This document shows, piece after piece, positions 6,989 to 12,935 of a stretch of 12,935 nt of DNA. The notes beneath the pieces are model-generated. The model searched no databases. It was not told the DNA's origin and saw only the letters and a program-made list of their open reading frames with translations. Each line of letters opens with the position of its first letter. Positions within the stretch are counted from its first letter, which is position 1. The translations under genes were made by a program, and so were the position numbers. Location: assembly GCA_964495555.1 (NCBI GenBank), contig CAZBWA010000053.1:1-12935 (forward strand), written 5' to 3'. Source of the DNA: VGCC01 sp964495555 (GTDB taxonomy: Bacteria; Actinomycetota; Actinomycetes; S36-B12).

Positions 6989-7900
6989 ATGCGACTCGTC
7001 TCGTTCACTGTGGGCAACGACACCACACCGCGCATCGGTGCCCTTGTCGGCGACTCGACGGTCGTCGACTTAGTGCCGGCCCTTGCCGGCCGTGTGTCCG
7101 TTCCGGCGCGCATGATCGACTTCATCGCCGCGGGCACCGCGGTCCATGACTCGGTGCGGGATGCGTTGGCCTCCACGACCGACTGGCCGACGGGCACCGC
7201 CTTCGACCTTGCGGACGTCACGCTGCAGGCACCTCTCCGGCCGGGGAAGGTCATCGGTGTGGGCTTGAACTACGTCGAGCACGTGGAGGAGTCGAGCAGG
7301 TCCCTCGACACCGCCAAGGAGTTACCTGACCGACCCGTCCTGTTCAGCAAGCCGGGGACCGCAGTGGTGGGTCCCGACCAGCCGATCCGACACAACGGCG
7401 CGCTGACGAAGCAACTGGACTGGGAATGCGAGTTGGCGGTGGTCATCGGGCGCACTGCGCTGGATGTGCCCGAGGACGAGGCATTCGACTACGTCTTCGG
7501 CTACAGCATCATCAACGACATCAGTGCCCGGGATCAGCGTCGTGGGGGCCAGTGGTTCTTCTCCAAGGGGCAGGACAGCTACGCCCCCTTCGGACCGATG
7601 ATCGTCACGGCCGACGAGATCGGCGACCCGCACAGCCTGCAGTTGCGCCTGACGGTCAACGGGGATCAGCGCCAGAACGGGAACTCCCGCCACATGCTCT
7701 TCAAGATCCCCACCCTGATCACGGACATCACCTCGGGCATGACGCTGGAGCCCGGGGACGTGATCGCCACCGGGTCGCCCCAGGGCGTGGGGGCCGCTAT
7801 GGACCCCCCCACCTTCCTCCAGCCCGGCGACGTCGTGGAGTGCACCATCGAGCGGATCGGCACCCTGAGGAATCCGGTCGTCGCGGTCGGAAACGGATAA
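6989..7900 (+). CDS. Fumarylacetoacetate hydrolase (FAH) family protein, probable fumaryl-/maleylpyruvate hydrolase
   Basis: A 303-residue metal-dependent C-C bond hydrolase; the family splits acylpyruvates such as fumarylpyruvate into two acids. Seen: an N-terminal lid domain (about 1-75); GVGLNYVEHVEES (91-102) with probable catalytic His98; metal ligands Glu146 and Glu148 in LDWECELAVVIG and Asp177 in NDISARD (176-182); and the C-terminal fingerprint GDVIATGSPQGVG (256-268). Gentisate-pathway fumarylpyruvate hydrolases of the NagK type are shorter (about 210-230), so this two-domain form resembles the larger FAH branch (homoprotocatechuate-type isomerase/decarboxylases, acylpyruvases). A strong AGGAGGA (6976-6982) lies 6 nt before the ATG and overlaps the nitrilase end. 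Together with the gentisate-type dioxygenase on the other strand, it would supply the hydrolysis step after ring opening. No maleylpyruvate isomerase is nearby, so direct maleylpyruvate hydrolysis is possible. The exact reaction is inferred. Confidence 0.88.
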   Translation: MRLVSFTVGNDTTPRIGALVGDSTVVDLVPALAGRVSVPARMIDFIAAGTAVHDSVRDALASTTDWPTGTAFDLADVTLQAPLRPGKVIGVGLNYVEHVEESSRSLDTAKELPDRPVLFSKPGTAVVGPDQPIRHNGALTKQLDWECELAVVIGRTALDVPEDEAFDYVFGYSIINDISARDQRRGGQWFFSKGQDSYAPFGPMIVTADEIGDPHSLQLRLTVNGDQRQNGNSRHMLFKIPTLITDITSGMTLEPGDVIATGSPQGVGAAMDPPTFLQPGDVVECTIERIGTLRNPVVAVGNG

Positions 7901-7924
7901 CGATTCGCGCAAAGTGGATAGACC

Positions 7925-7955
7925 CGAGGGCCCGCGGGGCTGATAGTGGGCCTCG
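7925..7955 (+). repeat. Imperfect inverted repeat in the FAH/monooxygenase gap
   Basis: CGAGGGCCC (7925-7933) can pair with GGGCCTCG (7948-7955) as 8 bp with one bulged G and a 14-nt loop. It sits in the 74-nt gap before the flavin monooxygenase, just upstream of its ribosome site. No T-run follows, so it may be an attenuating or mRNA-processing hairpin, or chance in GC-rich DNA. Confidence 0.35.
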
Positions 7956-7974
7956 ACGGTGACGAGGAGGACTC

Positions 7975-9075
7975 ATGACAAAGGCAATCCTGGATGGCAA
8001 GGACTTCAAGCTCGGGCTTTTCTCATCGAACTGCTCGTCGGGCATGGCGGTCACGAAGGTGGAGGACCGCTGGACCGGCAGTTGGGATGACAACCTCCGG
8101 CTGGTGAAGATCGCCGACGAGGTCGGCATCGACTTCCTCCTGCCGATCGCCCGGTGGATCGGGTACGGCGGTGAGACCAACTTCCACGAAGGCGTGCTCG
8201 ACCCGATCACCTGGGCGGCGGGTCTCCTGGCCAACTCCAAGCGGATCTTCGTCTTCGCCACGGTGCACACGGCCTTCAATCATCCGATCGTCGTTGCCAA
8301 GCAGATGGCCACCGTGGATCAGATCTCCCATGGCCGTGCCGGGATCAACGTGGTCGCCGGATGGAACCAGCCGGAATACGAGACGTTCGGCATGGACCTT
8401 CCTCAGGATCACAACGACCGCTACGCGCTCGCGCAGGAGTGGCTCGACGTGATCTTGAAGATCTGGACCACGCCCGGGAAGTTCGACTGGGACGGGACGT
8501 ACTTCCATCTCCAGCACGTCGAGAGCCTGCCGAAGCCCTACGACGGCCCCCTGCCCATCTTGAACGCGGGTTCGTCGGTCCAGGGTCGTGCATACGCCGC
8601 GCGGAATGCGAACTTCGGGTTCACGATCGTCGGCGGACCTGAGGACGGCGCCGAGGTAGTCACCCAGTACACGAAGTTGGCGAAGGACGAGTTCCAGCGG
8701 ACGATGGGCTATTTCACCCTCGGTCACTGCGTCGTGCGTCCGACGCGCAAAGAGGCCGAGGAGTTCCTCGCGTGGTACGCCGACGAGAACGCGGACTGGG
8801 ATGCGGTCGACAACCTCATGCGCCTTCAGGGACTGCACGCACAGTCCTTCACGCCTGAGATGCTCGAGATGTTCCGGGGACGATTCGCGGCCGGACACGG
8901 GACGTGCCCGATCATCGGGACGCCCGATGAGGTGGCGGACGAGATCGAGCGGTTTGCGAAGGCCGGCTTCTCCGGGATGACGTTGTCCTTCCTGGACTAC
9001 GCCGAGGAGCTTCCGTACTTCGCACAGGAGGTTCTCCCACGGCTCGAGGCGAAGGGTGTGCGTCTCCCGCGCTGA
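7975..9075 (+). CDS. LLM-class flavin-dependent monooxygenase, RutA/SsuD-like
   Basis: A 366-residue group C flavin monooxygenase that uses reduced FMN supplied by a separate reductase. Relatives include RutA (oxidative uracil ring opening), SsuD (alkanesulfonates) and DszA (sulfones). Seen: TIM-barrel luciferase-like fold pattern; PIARWIGYGGETNFHEG (57-73), matching the RutA SMIKLRGFGGKTEFWD region; FATVHTAFNHP (94-104); DQISHGRAGINVVAGWNQPEY (split here as DQISHGRAG, 115-123, and INVVAGWNQPEY, 124-135), which matches the RutA segment ending GWQKPEY; and PLPILNAGSSVQGRAYAAR in the phosphate-binding part. From memory of RutA studies, the equivalent Thr, Asn and Trp (here Thr96, Asn125, Trp130) are kept, while the RutA Lys in SMIKLRG is replaced by Ala-Arg. 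A strong GAGGAGG (7964-7970) lies 4 nt before the ATG. The flavin reductase gene follows 16 nt downstream. The substrate is unknown; lactam, amide, thioether or ring-carbon oxidation are all possible. Confidence 0.85.
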   Translation: MTKAILDGKDFKLGLFSSNCSSGMAVTKVEDRWTGSWDDNLRLVKIADEVGIDFLLPIARWIGYGGETNFHEGVLDPITWAAGLLANSKRIFVFATVHTAFNHPIVVAKQMATVDQISHGRAGINVVAGWNQPEYETFGMDLPQDHNDRYALAQEWLDVILKIWTTPGKFDWDGTYFHLQHVESLPKPYDGPLPILNAGSSVQGRAYAARNANFGFTIVGGPEDGAEVVTQYTKLAKDEFQRTMGYFTLGHCVVRPTRKEAEEFLAWYADENADWDAVDNLMRLQGLHAQSFTPEMLEMFRGRFAAGHGTCPIIGTPDEVADEIERFAKAGFSGMTLSFLDYAEELPYFAQEVLPRLEAKGVRLPR

Positions 9076-9091
9076 GTGGTAGACATGTGAC

Positions 9092-9706
9092 GTGCCCGAC
9101 CGTCGCGAGATCGACCCCGCGTCGACGAAGGGCATCTACCCCCTGCTGGGAACTCTCGTCACCCCGCGACCGATTGCGTGGGTGTCGAGCATCTCCGCCG
9201 AGGGAGTCGACAATGTGGCGCCACACTCGTTCTTCCAGATCGTGAGTACCTCACCGCCCATCGTCATGATCTCATCGATGGGGGAGAAGGACACCGTCCG
9301 CAACATCCGCGCCACCGGTGAATTCGTGGTGTGCGGGTCACCGGCGTCCATGATCGACGAGATCAACCTGACGTCGGTGGAGTTTCCCCACGGTGTCAGC
9401 GAGTTCGATCGCGTGGGACTGACCCGGGAGCCGAGCCTGCACGTGACCCCTCCTCGCATCGCGGAGTCTCCGTACGCACTCGAGTGTCGGATGGTGGACA
9501 TACGGGAGGTCGGCAACGGCCTGCTCGTCCTGGGCGAAGTGATCCACATCGCCGTCCAGGAGGACCTGTTCGTCGGATCGAGTGTGGATGTGACGCGGCT
9601 GGACCCGGTCGCGCGTCTTGGTGGGAGTCAGTGGAGCACGCTGGGAGAGATCGTCGAGGTCCCGCGGGTGACGCTGGAAGACTTCGAGGCGCTCAACCGG
9701 CCATGA
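9092..9706 (+). CDS. Flavin reductase, FMN-binding split-barrel family
   Basis: A 204-residue protein likely to supply reduced flavin to the adjacent LLM-class monooxygenase, forming a two-component oxygenase. Seen: GTLVTPRPIAWVSSIS (20-35), APHSFFQIVSTSPPIVMIS (43-61), and KDTVRNI (66-72) with the conserved Asp-Thr-x-x-Asn for flavin binding. These are typical of the DIM6/NTAB-like flavin reductase group, which often runs to about 200 residues rather than the about 165 of HpaC. The start is GTG at 9092; the frame has a TAG at 9080-9082 just upstream and no ATG before it, and the Shine-Dalgarno is poor, so coupling to the upstream gene is likely. The last 14 bp overlap the end of the convergent SDR gene. 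A related role as a flavin-dependent oxidoreductase in its own right cannot be ruled out. Confidence 0.85.
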   Translation: MPDRREIDPASTKGIYPLLGTLVTPRPIAWVSSISAEGVDNVAPHSFFQIVSTSPPIVMISSMGEKDTVRNIRATGEFVVCGSPASMIDEINLTSVEFPHGVSEFDRVGLTREPSLHVTPPRIAESPYALECRMVDIREVGNGLLVLGEVIHIAVQEDLFVGSSVDVTRLDPVARLGGSQWSTLGEIVEVPRVTLEDFEALNRP

Positions 9707-10460
9707 AGCGGCCGCCGTTGACGTCCAACACGGCTCCCGTGATGTATGAAGACTGATCGCTGGCCAGGAACAGCACCGGGTCCACACACTCCGTGATCGA
9801 CGGCATGCGGCGCAGCGGTATCGAGTCGAGAACCTCGGCGCGGTCGTGTTCGCTCATCGCGTCGAACATGCCCTGGAGTCGACCGGTGAGGAACAGTCCC
9901 GGAGCGATGGCATTGACCCGGATCCCGTCGGGCCCCACCTCGCGCGCCAGTCGGCGCGTCAGTCCGAGGATGCCCGCCTTGGCTGCCGCGTAGGGGATTC
10001 CGGTGACCGGACTCGTACTGCGACCCCCGATCGAGGAGAACGTGACGATGGAGCCCGCGCCGGCCGCACGCATGTGCGGCACGCAGGCCGCCGCACAGTG
10101 GAAGGTGCCCTTGATGTTGACGTCGATCACCAGGTCCAGATCCGCCGGCGAGATGTCCTCGAGATCTCGGGGGGTACCAAGCGACCCTCCCGCGGCGGCG
10201 ATGAGGACGTCGAGGTGACCGGCGGCGTGGGCCGCGGCATCCACCGCCGCGCGGACCGCCTCGGGGTCGCGGACGTCGACCACCTCGCCCCAGGCGGTGA
10301 TCCCGGCCGCGGTGAGGGAGGCCAGCCCGGCCTCGACCGCTGCGGGGTTGGCGTCGAGGATCGCCACGGAGGCACCTTCGCGCCCCAGGCCCTCGGCGAT
10401 CGCCAGGCCCAGCCCGCCGCCGCCGCCCGTGACCAGGGCGGCCTTCCCCGAGAAGCGCAT
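9693..10460 (-). CDS. Short-chain dehydrogenase/reductase (SDR), probably NAD-dependent
   Basis: A 255-residue classical SDR. Seen: cofactor motif TGGGGGLG (11-18), Asp36 at the end of strand beta-2 (AILDAN), which favours NAD(H) over NADP(H), the NAAG-equivalent IAAAGG (87-92), Asn115 in DVNIKG, Ser143 in FSSIGG, Tyr157 and Lys161 in PYAAAK, and the closing ITGAVLDVNGG (240-250). The start at 10460 is preferred over the in-frame ATG at 10529 because it has GGGAGG 7 nt upstream (10473-10468) and begins right before the Rossmann motif. It diverges from the acyl-CoA hydroxylase gene across a 97-bp regulatory spacer. Shared control with that gene suggests it oxidises or reduces an alicyclic or hydroxyacyl-CoA product of the pathway, but the substrate cannot be read from the sequence. 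Confidence 0.88.
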   Translation of the reverse strand: MRFSGKAALVTGGGGGLGLAIAEGLGREGASVAILDANPAAVEAGLASLTAAGITAWGEVVDVRDPEAVRAAVDAAAHAAGHLDVLIAAAGGSLGTPRDLEDISPADLDLVIDVNIKGTFHCAAACVPHMRAAGAGSIVTFSSIGGRSTSPVTGIPYAAAKAGILGLTRRLAREVGPDGIRVNAIAPGLFLTGRLQGMFDAMSEHDRAEVLDSIPLRRMPSITECVDPVLFLASDQSSYITGAVLDVNGGRFMAG

Positions 10461-10467
10461 GGGCCAT

Positions 10468-10473
10468 CCTCCC
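10468..10473 (-). promoter_or_regulatory. Ribosome binding site fixing the SDR start
   Basis: GGGAGG on the - strand, 7 nt before the ATG at 10460. The upstream in-frame ATG at 10529 sits inside the divergent promoter region and is less likely to be used. Confidence 0.75.
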
Positions 10474-10482
10474 GCAATTGCG
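10473..10482. repeat. 10-bp perfect palindrome in the SDR leader
   Basis: CGCAATTGCG lies directly upstream of the SDR ribosome site in the divergent spacer. It could be a second regulator site or chance. Confidence 0.3.
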
Positions 10483-10497
10483 CAGACACCCTGCGCT

Positions 10498-10526
10498 TTG
10501 AGATATACCGTACTATTGTCGATAGT
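10498..10526 (+). promoter_or_regulatory. Candidate sigma-70-type promoter for the acyl-CoA hydroxylase gene
   Basis: TTGAGA (10498-10503) resembles a -35 box (5 of 6 to TTGACA). After a 17-nt spacer, GATAGT (10521-10526) resembles a -10 box (4 of 6 to TATAAT). The spacer is visibly more AT-rich than its surroundings. The predicted transcript would begin about 25 nt before the ATG at 10558. No start-site data support it. Confidence 0.5.
10512..10526. promoter_or_regulatory. Inverted repeat ACTAT-n5-ATAGT, candidate operator
   Basis: Perfect 5-bp arms (10512-10516 and 10522-10526) flank TGTCG. The repeat covers the candidate -10 box of the rightward promoter and lies centrally in the 97-bp spacer between SDR and hydroxylase genes. 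A bound repressor would block the rightward promoter and could influence the leftward one. The layout suits a GntR-, MarR- or TetR-type dimer, but the protein is not in the window and the family cannot be told from the site. Confidence 0.5.
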
Positions 10527-10545
10527 CACAAAAGCGCGAGATTAT

Positions 10546-10550
10546 GAGGA
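10546..10550 (+). promoter_or_regulatory. Ribosome binding site fixing the acyl-CoA hydroxylase start
   Basis: GAGGA, 7 nt before the ATG at 10558. The frame is open back to 10297, but that part is antisense to the SDR gene and lacks a ribosome site. The next methionine is followed at once by the FAD-binding beta strand. Confidence 0.75.
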
Positions 10551-10557
10551 TGTGACG

Positions 10558-12915
10558 ATGCGGATCGCGGTGATCGGTGGGGGACCGGGGGGTCTGTACT
10601 TCTCGAGCCTGATCAAGCAGCTCGATCCCTCGACGGACGTGACCGTCTGGGAGCGCAACGCACCCGATGACACCTTCGGCTTCGGCGTGGTGTTCAGCGA
10701 CCAGACCCTGAGCGGGATCAAGGCCTCCGACCCGTCGGTCTTCGAGGACATGGGCCGCTCCTTCGCGTATTGGGATGACGTGGACGTCGACATCGACGGC
10801 GTGAGCTTCACCGTCGCGGGCAACGGGTTCGCGGCGATGAGTCGCAAGGAGCTCCTCCACGTCCTGCAGCGTCGCGCCAAGGACCACGGTGTCCCGATCC
10901 ACTTCCGGACGGAGGCCCCCCCGGTCGAACAACTCATGGCCGACTACGACCTCGTCATCGCGTGCGACGGCATCAACAGTGCAGTCCGCGAGAAGTTCTC
11001 CGATGAGTTCGGTACGACCGTGGATCCACGCATCTGCAAGTACATGTGGCTCGGTACGGACCTTGTCTTCGAGGCCTTCGAGTTCTTCATCCGCACGACT
11101 CCGTACGGCGTCATGCAGATCCATGCGTATCCGATGGACGCGAAGATGAGCACGTTCATCGTCGAGATGCACGAGGACGTCTGGCGCAACGCGGGGTTCG
11201 ACGCGGTCGATCCCGATTCCCTCCCGCCCGGCGTGAGCGATGAGGCGAGCATCGCGAAGATCAAGGAGATCTTCGCGGACATTCTCGACGGGCATTCCCT
11301 GGTCGCCAATAACAGCAAGTGGGTCACGTTCCGCACGATCCGAAACAAGACTCTCGTGCACAAGAACCTGGTTCTCATGGGGGACTCCGCACACACGGCG
11401 CACTTCAGTATCGGCTCCGGCACGAAACTGGCCAAGGAGGATGCGCTCGCACTCGCCGCATGTCTGCGTGAGCAGCCGACGGTGGAAGCTGCTCTCAAGG
11501 CCTATGACCAGGAGCGCGGACCGGTCATCAAGAGCACCCAGCGGTCCGCGCAGGCGAGCTTGGAGTGGTTCGAGGAGCTCGCGCAATACTCCGGCCAGGA
11601 TCCCGTGCAGTTCGCGTTCAATCTCATGACGCGTAGCCGTCGCATCACCTACGGGAATCTTCGCGAGCGTGATCCGAACTTCGTGCAACAGGTCGACGAC
11701 TGGCTGCTCAAGCACGAGATCGCCCGCGGTCGCGTTCCCGCAGGCACCGCTGCGGTACCCCCGATGTTCCTCCCGTATCAGGTGCGCAGCGTCGTGCTGC
11801 CCAACCGCGTCGCGGTCTCCGCGATGGACATGTACTCCTCCGTGGACGGAGTGCCCGGTGACTTCCACCTCGTGCACCTGGGTAGCAAGGCCCTCGGCGG
11901 TGCGGGCCTCGTCATGACGGAGATGGTGTGTGTGTCTCCGGAAGGCCGAATCACCCCGGGATGCGGTGGTCTCTGGAATGACGACCAGGAGGTGGCCTGG
12001 AAGCGCATCGTGGACTTCGGGCACACCACCTTCGCCAAGATGGGGATCCAGATCGGCCACTCCGGGCGTAAGGGTTCGACCAAGGTGATGTGGGAGGGCA
12101 TCGACCAGCCGCTCGACTCCGACAACTGGCCGATCATGGCCCCGTCCCCTCTGCCCTATCTCGCCAACAGCCAGGTGCCGGCGGAGATGACGCGTGCGGA
12201 CATGGATCTGGTGCGCGATCAGTTCGTCGAGACGACGGTGCGGGCGGCCCGCGCTGGCTTCGACGTCCTCGAACTGCACTGTGCACATGGGTATCTGCTC
12301 TCGAGTTTCCTGACCCCCGTGTCGAACCACCGCACCGATGAGTACGGCGGATCGCTCGAGAACCGCCTGCGGTATCCCCTGGAGGTCTTCGATGCCGTGC
12401 GGGCCGCGTGGCCTGCGGATCGGCCGATGTTCGTCCGCATCTCCGCGAGCGACTGGGTCCCCGACGGGATCACCTTCGACGATGTGCTCGAGATCGCCCG
12501 AGCGTTCAAGGATCACGGCGTCGACGTCATCGACGTGTCCTCCGGGCAGACCACCCCCGATGCCAAGCCCGAGTACGGGCGCTCCTACCAAACGCCGTTC
12601 TCGGACCGTATACGCAACATCGTCGGCATCGACACCATGGCGGTGGGAGCCATCAGTTCCTGGGACGATGTCAATACCAACATCGCCGCGGGGCGCTCCG
12701 ATCTCTGCGCGATCGGACGACCGCACCTCTATGACCCCCAGTGGACCCTGCACGCGGCAGCGGACCAAGGCGTGAAGGTGCCGTGGCCGACTCCGTACGT
12801 CGGTGGCAGTTGGAAGCCTCCCGCTGGTCGTGCCGAGGATCCCAAGCCGCGCCTGCAGCTCGTCCCCGAGACCGAACGGGTCAATCGACCGAAGCGCTGG
12901 CGGCCCACCGCCTAG
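10558..12915 (+). CDS. Bifunctional salicylyl-CoA 5-hydroxylase / anthraniloyl-CoA monooxygenase-reductase type fusion protein
   Basis: A 785-residue two-domain flavoprotein. Residues 1 to about 390 are a group A FAD aromatic hydroxylase: MRIAVIGGGPGGLYFSSL with the dinucleotide motif at 7-12, CDGINSAVR (136-144) as the DG motif, and LMGDSAHTAHFSIGSGTKLA (273-292) as the GD motif. Residues about 400-750 are an Old Yellow Enzyme-type FMN domain: PPMFLPYQVRSVVLPNRVAV at its start, then ELHCAHGYLLSSFLTP (572-587) with His574 and His577, and DEYGGSLENRLRYPLEV (594-610). The order and length match 2-aminobenzoyl-CoA monooxygenase/reductase of Azoarcus evansii and proteins annotated as bifunctional salicylyl-CoA 5-hydroxylase. 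The first domain hydroxylates C5 of the aromatic CoA thioester. The second may reduce the ring in the anthraniloyl-CoA version. No CoA ligase or thioesterase is visible. With a gentisate-type dioxygenase nearby, salicylyl-CoA to gentisyl-CoA is attractive, but the anthraniloyl-CoA reaction is equally compatible with the protein alone. Confidence 0.9.
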   Translation: MRIAVIGGGPGGLYFSSLIKQLDPSTDVTVWERNAPDDTFGFGVVFSDQTLSGIKASDPSVFEDMGRSFAYWDDVDVDIDGVSFTVAGNGFAAMSRKELLHVLQRRAKDHGVPIHFRTEAPPVEQLMADYDLVIACDGINSAVREKFSDEFGTTVDPRICKYMWLGTDLVFEAFEFFIRTTPYGVMQIHAYPMDAKMSTFIVEMHEDVWRNAGFDAVDPDSLPPGVSDEASIAKIKEIFADILDGHSLVANNSKWVTFRTIRNKTLVHKNLVLMGDSAHTAHFSIGSGTKLAKEDALALAACLREQPTVEAALKAYDQERGPVIKSTQRSAQASLEWFEELAQYSGQDPVQFAFNLMTRSRRITYGNLRERDPNFVQQVDDWLLKHEIARGRVPAGTAAVPPMFLPYQVRSVVLPNRVAVSAMDMYSSVDGVPGDFHLVHLGSKALGGAGLVMTEMVCVSPEGRITPGCGGLWNDDQEVAWKRIVDFGHTTFAKMGIQIGHSGRKGSTKVMWEGIDQPLDSDNWPIMAPSPLPYLANSQVPAEMTRADMDLVRDQFVETTVRAARAGFDVLELHCAHGYLLSSFLTPVSNHRTDEYGGSLENRLRYPLEVFDAVRAAWPADRPMFVRISASDWVPDGITFDDVLEIARAFKDHGVDVIDVSSGQTTPDAKPEYGRSYQTPFSDRIRNIVGIDTMAVGAISSWDDVNTNIAAGRSDLCAIGRPHLYDPQWTLHAAADQGVKVPWPTPYVGGSWKPPAGRAEDPKPRLQLVPETERVNRPKRWRPTA

Positions 12916-12935
12916 GGCACAACAATGGGCGGACG

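Noticed and set aside
7901..7974. A separate promoter for the flavin monooxygenase (GATAGT at 7942)
   Set aside because: The -10-like hexamer resembles the one at 10521 but has no acceptable -35 at the right distance; read-through from the upstream genes is simpler.
10297..10557. An 87-residue N-terminal extension of the acyl-CoA hydroxylase
   Set aside because: It is antisense to the SDR 5' end, Ala/Pro-rich, and the ATG at 10558 has a ribosome site and begins exactly at the FAD-binding strand.
10513..12768. A 751-codon open frame antisense to the acyl-CoA hydroxylase
   Set aside because: Low-complexity composition, no recognisable motif, and full overlap with a strongly supported gene; a GC-rich antisense artefact.
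12916..12935. ATG at 12924 as the start of a further gene after the hydroxylase
   Set aside because: Only four codons are visible and there is no ribosome site before it, so it cannot be supported.

Overview
The window is a dense catabolic region, GC-rich by eye with strong G/C preference at third codon positions. Most genes have purine-rich Shine-Dalgarno sites. This fits a high-GC bacterium, most likely an actinobacterium, though a high-GC proteobacterium cannot be excluded. I see no tRNA, rRNA, CRISPR array, transposase or integrase. No stretch longer than about 110 bases lacks a gene.

Layout from left to right. Positions 1-941 (+) hold the end of a LivM-type branched-chain ABC permease, cut off by the window edge. 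It converges directly on a leftward group (942-5878, - strand): gentisate 1,2-dioxygenase-type bicupin, then an indolepyruvate:ferredoxin oxidoreductase-like pair, iorA and iorB. A 109-bp divergent region (5879-5987) separates this group from a rightward group (5988-9706, + strand): nitrilase-superfamily enzyme, FAH-family hydrolase, RutA/SsuD-type flavin monooxygenase (LLM class) and its probable flavin reductase. An SDR oxidoreductase (9693-10460, - strand) overlaps the end of that group tail to tail. A 97-bp AT-richer divergent region (10461-10557) separates the SDR from a large two-domain enzyme (10558-12915, +). This enzyme has an FAD aromatic hydroxylase domain fused to an Old Yellow Enzyme domain, the architecture called salicylyl-CoA 5-hydroxylase or 2-aminobenzoyl-CoA (anthraniloyl-CoA) monooxygenase/reductase.

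How they could work together (inference). Import of an aromatic or amino-acid-like substrate by the Liv transporter would be followed by activation and 5-hydroxylation of an ortho-substituted benzoyl-CoA. A gentisate-type ring opening by the bicupin and C-C hydrolysis by the FAH protein would come next. The IorAB pair, nitrilase, and RutA-like monooxygenase with its reductase suggest that the upstream substrate carries nitrogen. An indole, arylpyruvate, arylacetonitrile or lactam-type compound that drains into anthraniloyl-CoA or salicylyl-CoA is one coherent reading. The window has no CoA ligase, thioesterase, maleylpyruvate isomerase, ferredoxin or transcriptional regulator, so the pathway is incomplete as shown. 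Each enzyme family is well known. The combination is the part I cannot match to a pathway I know.
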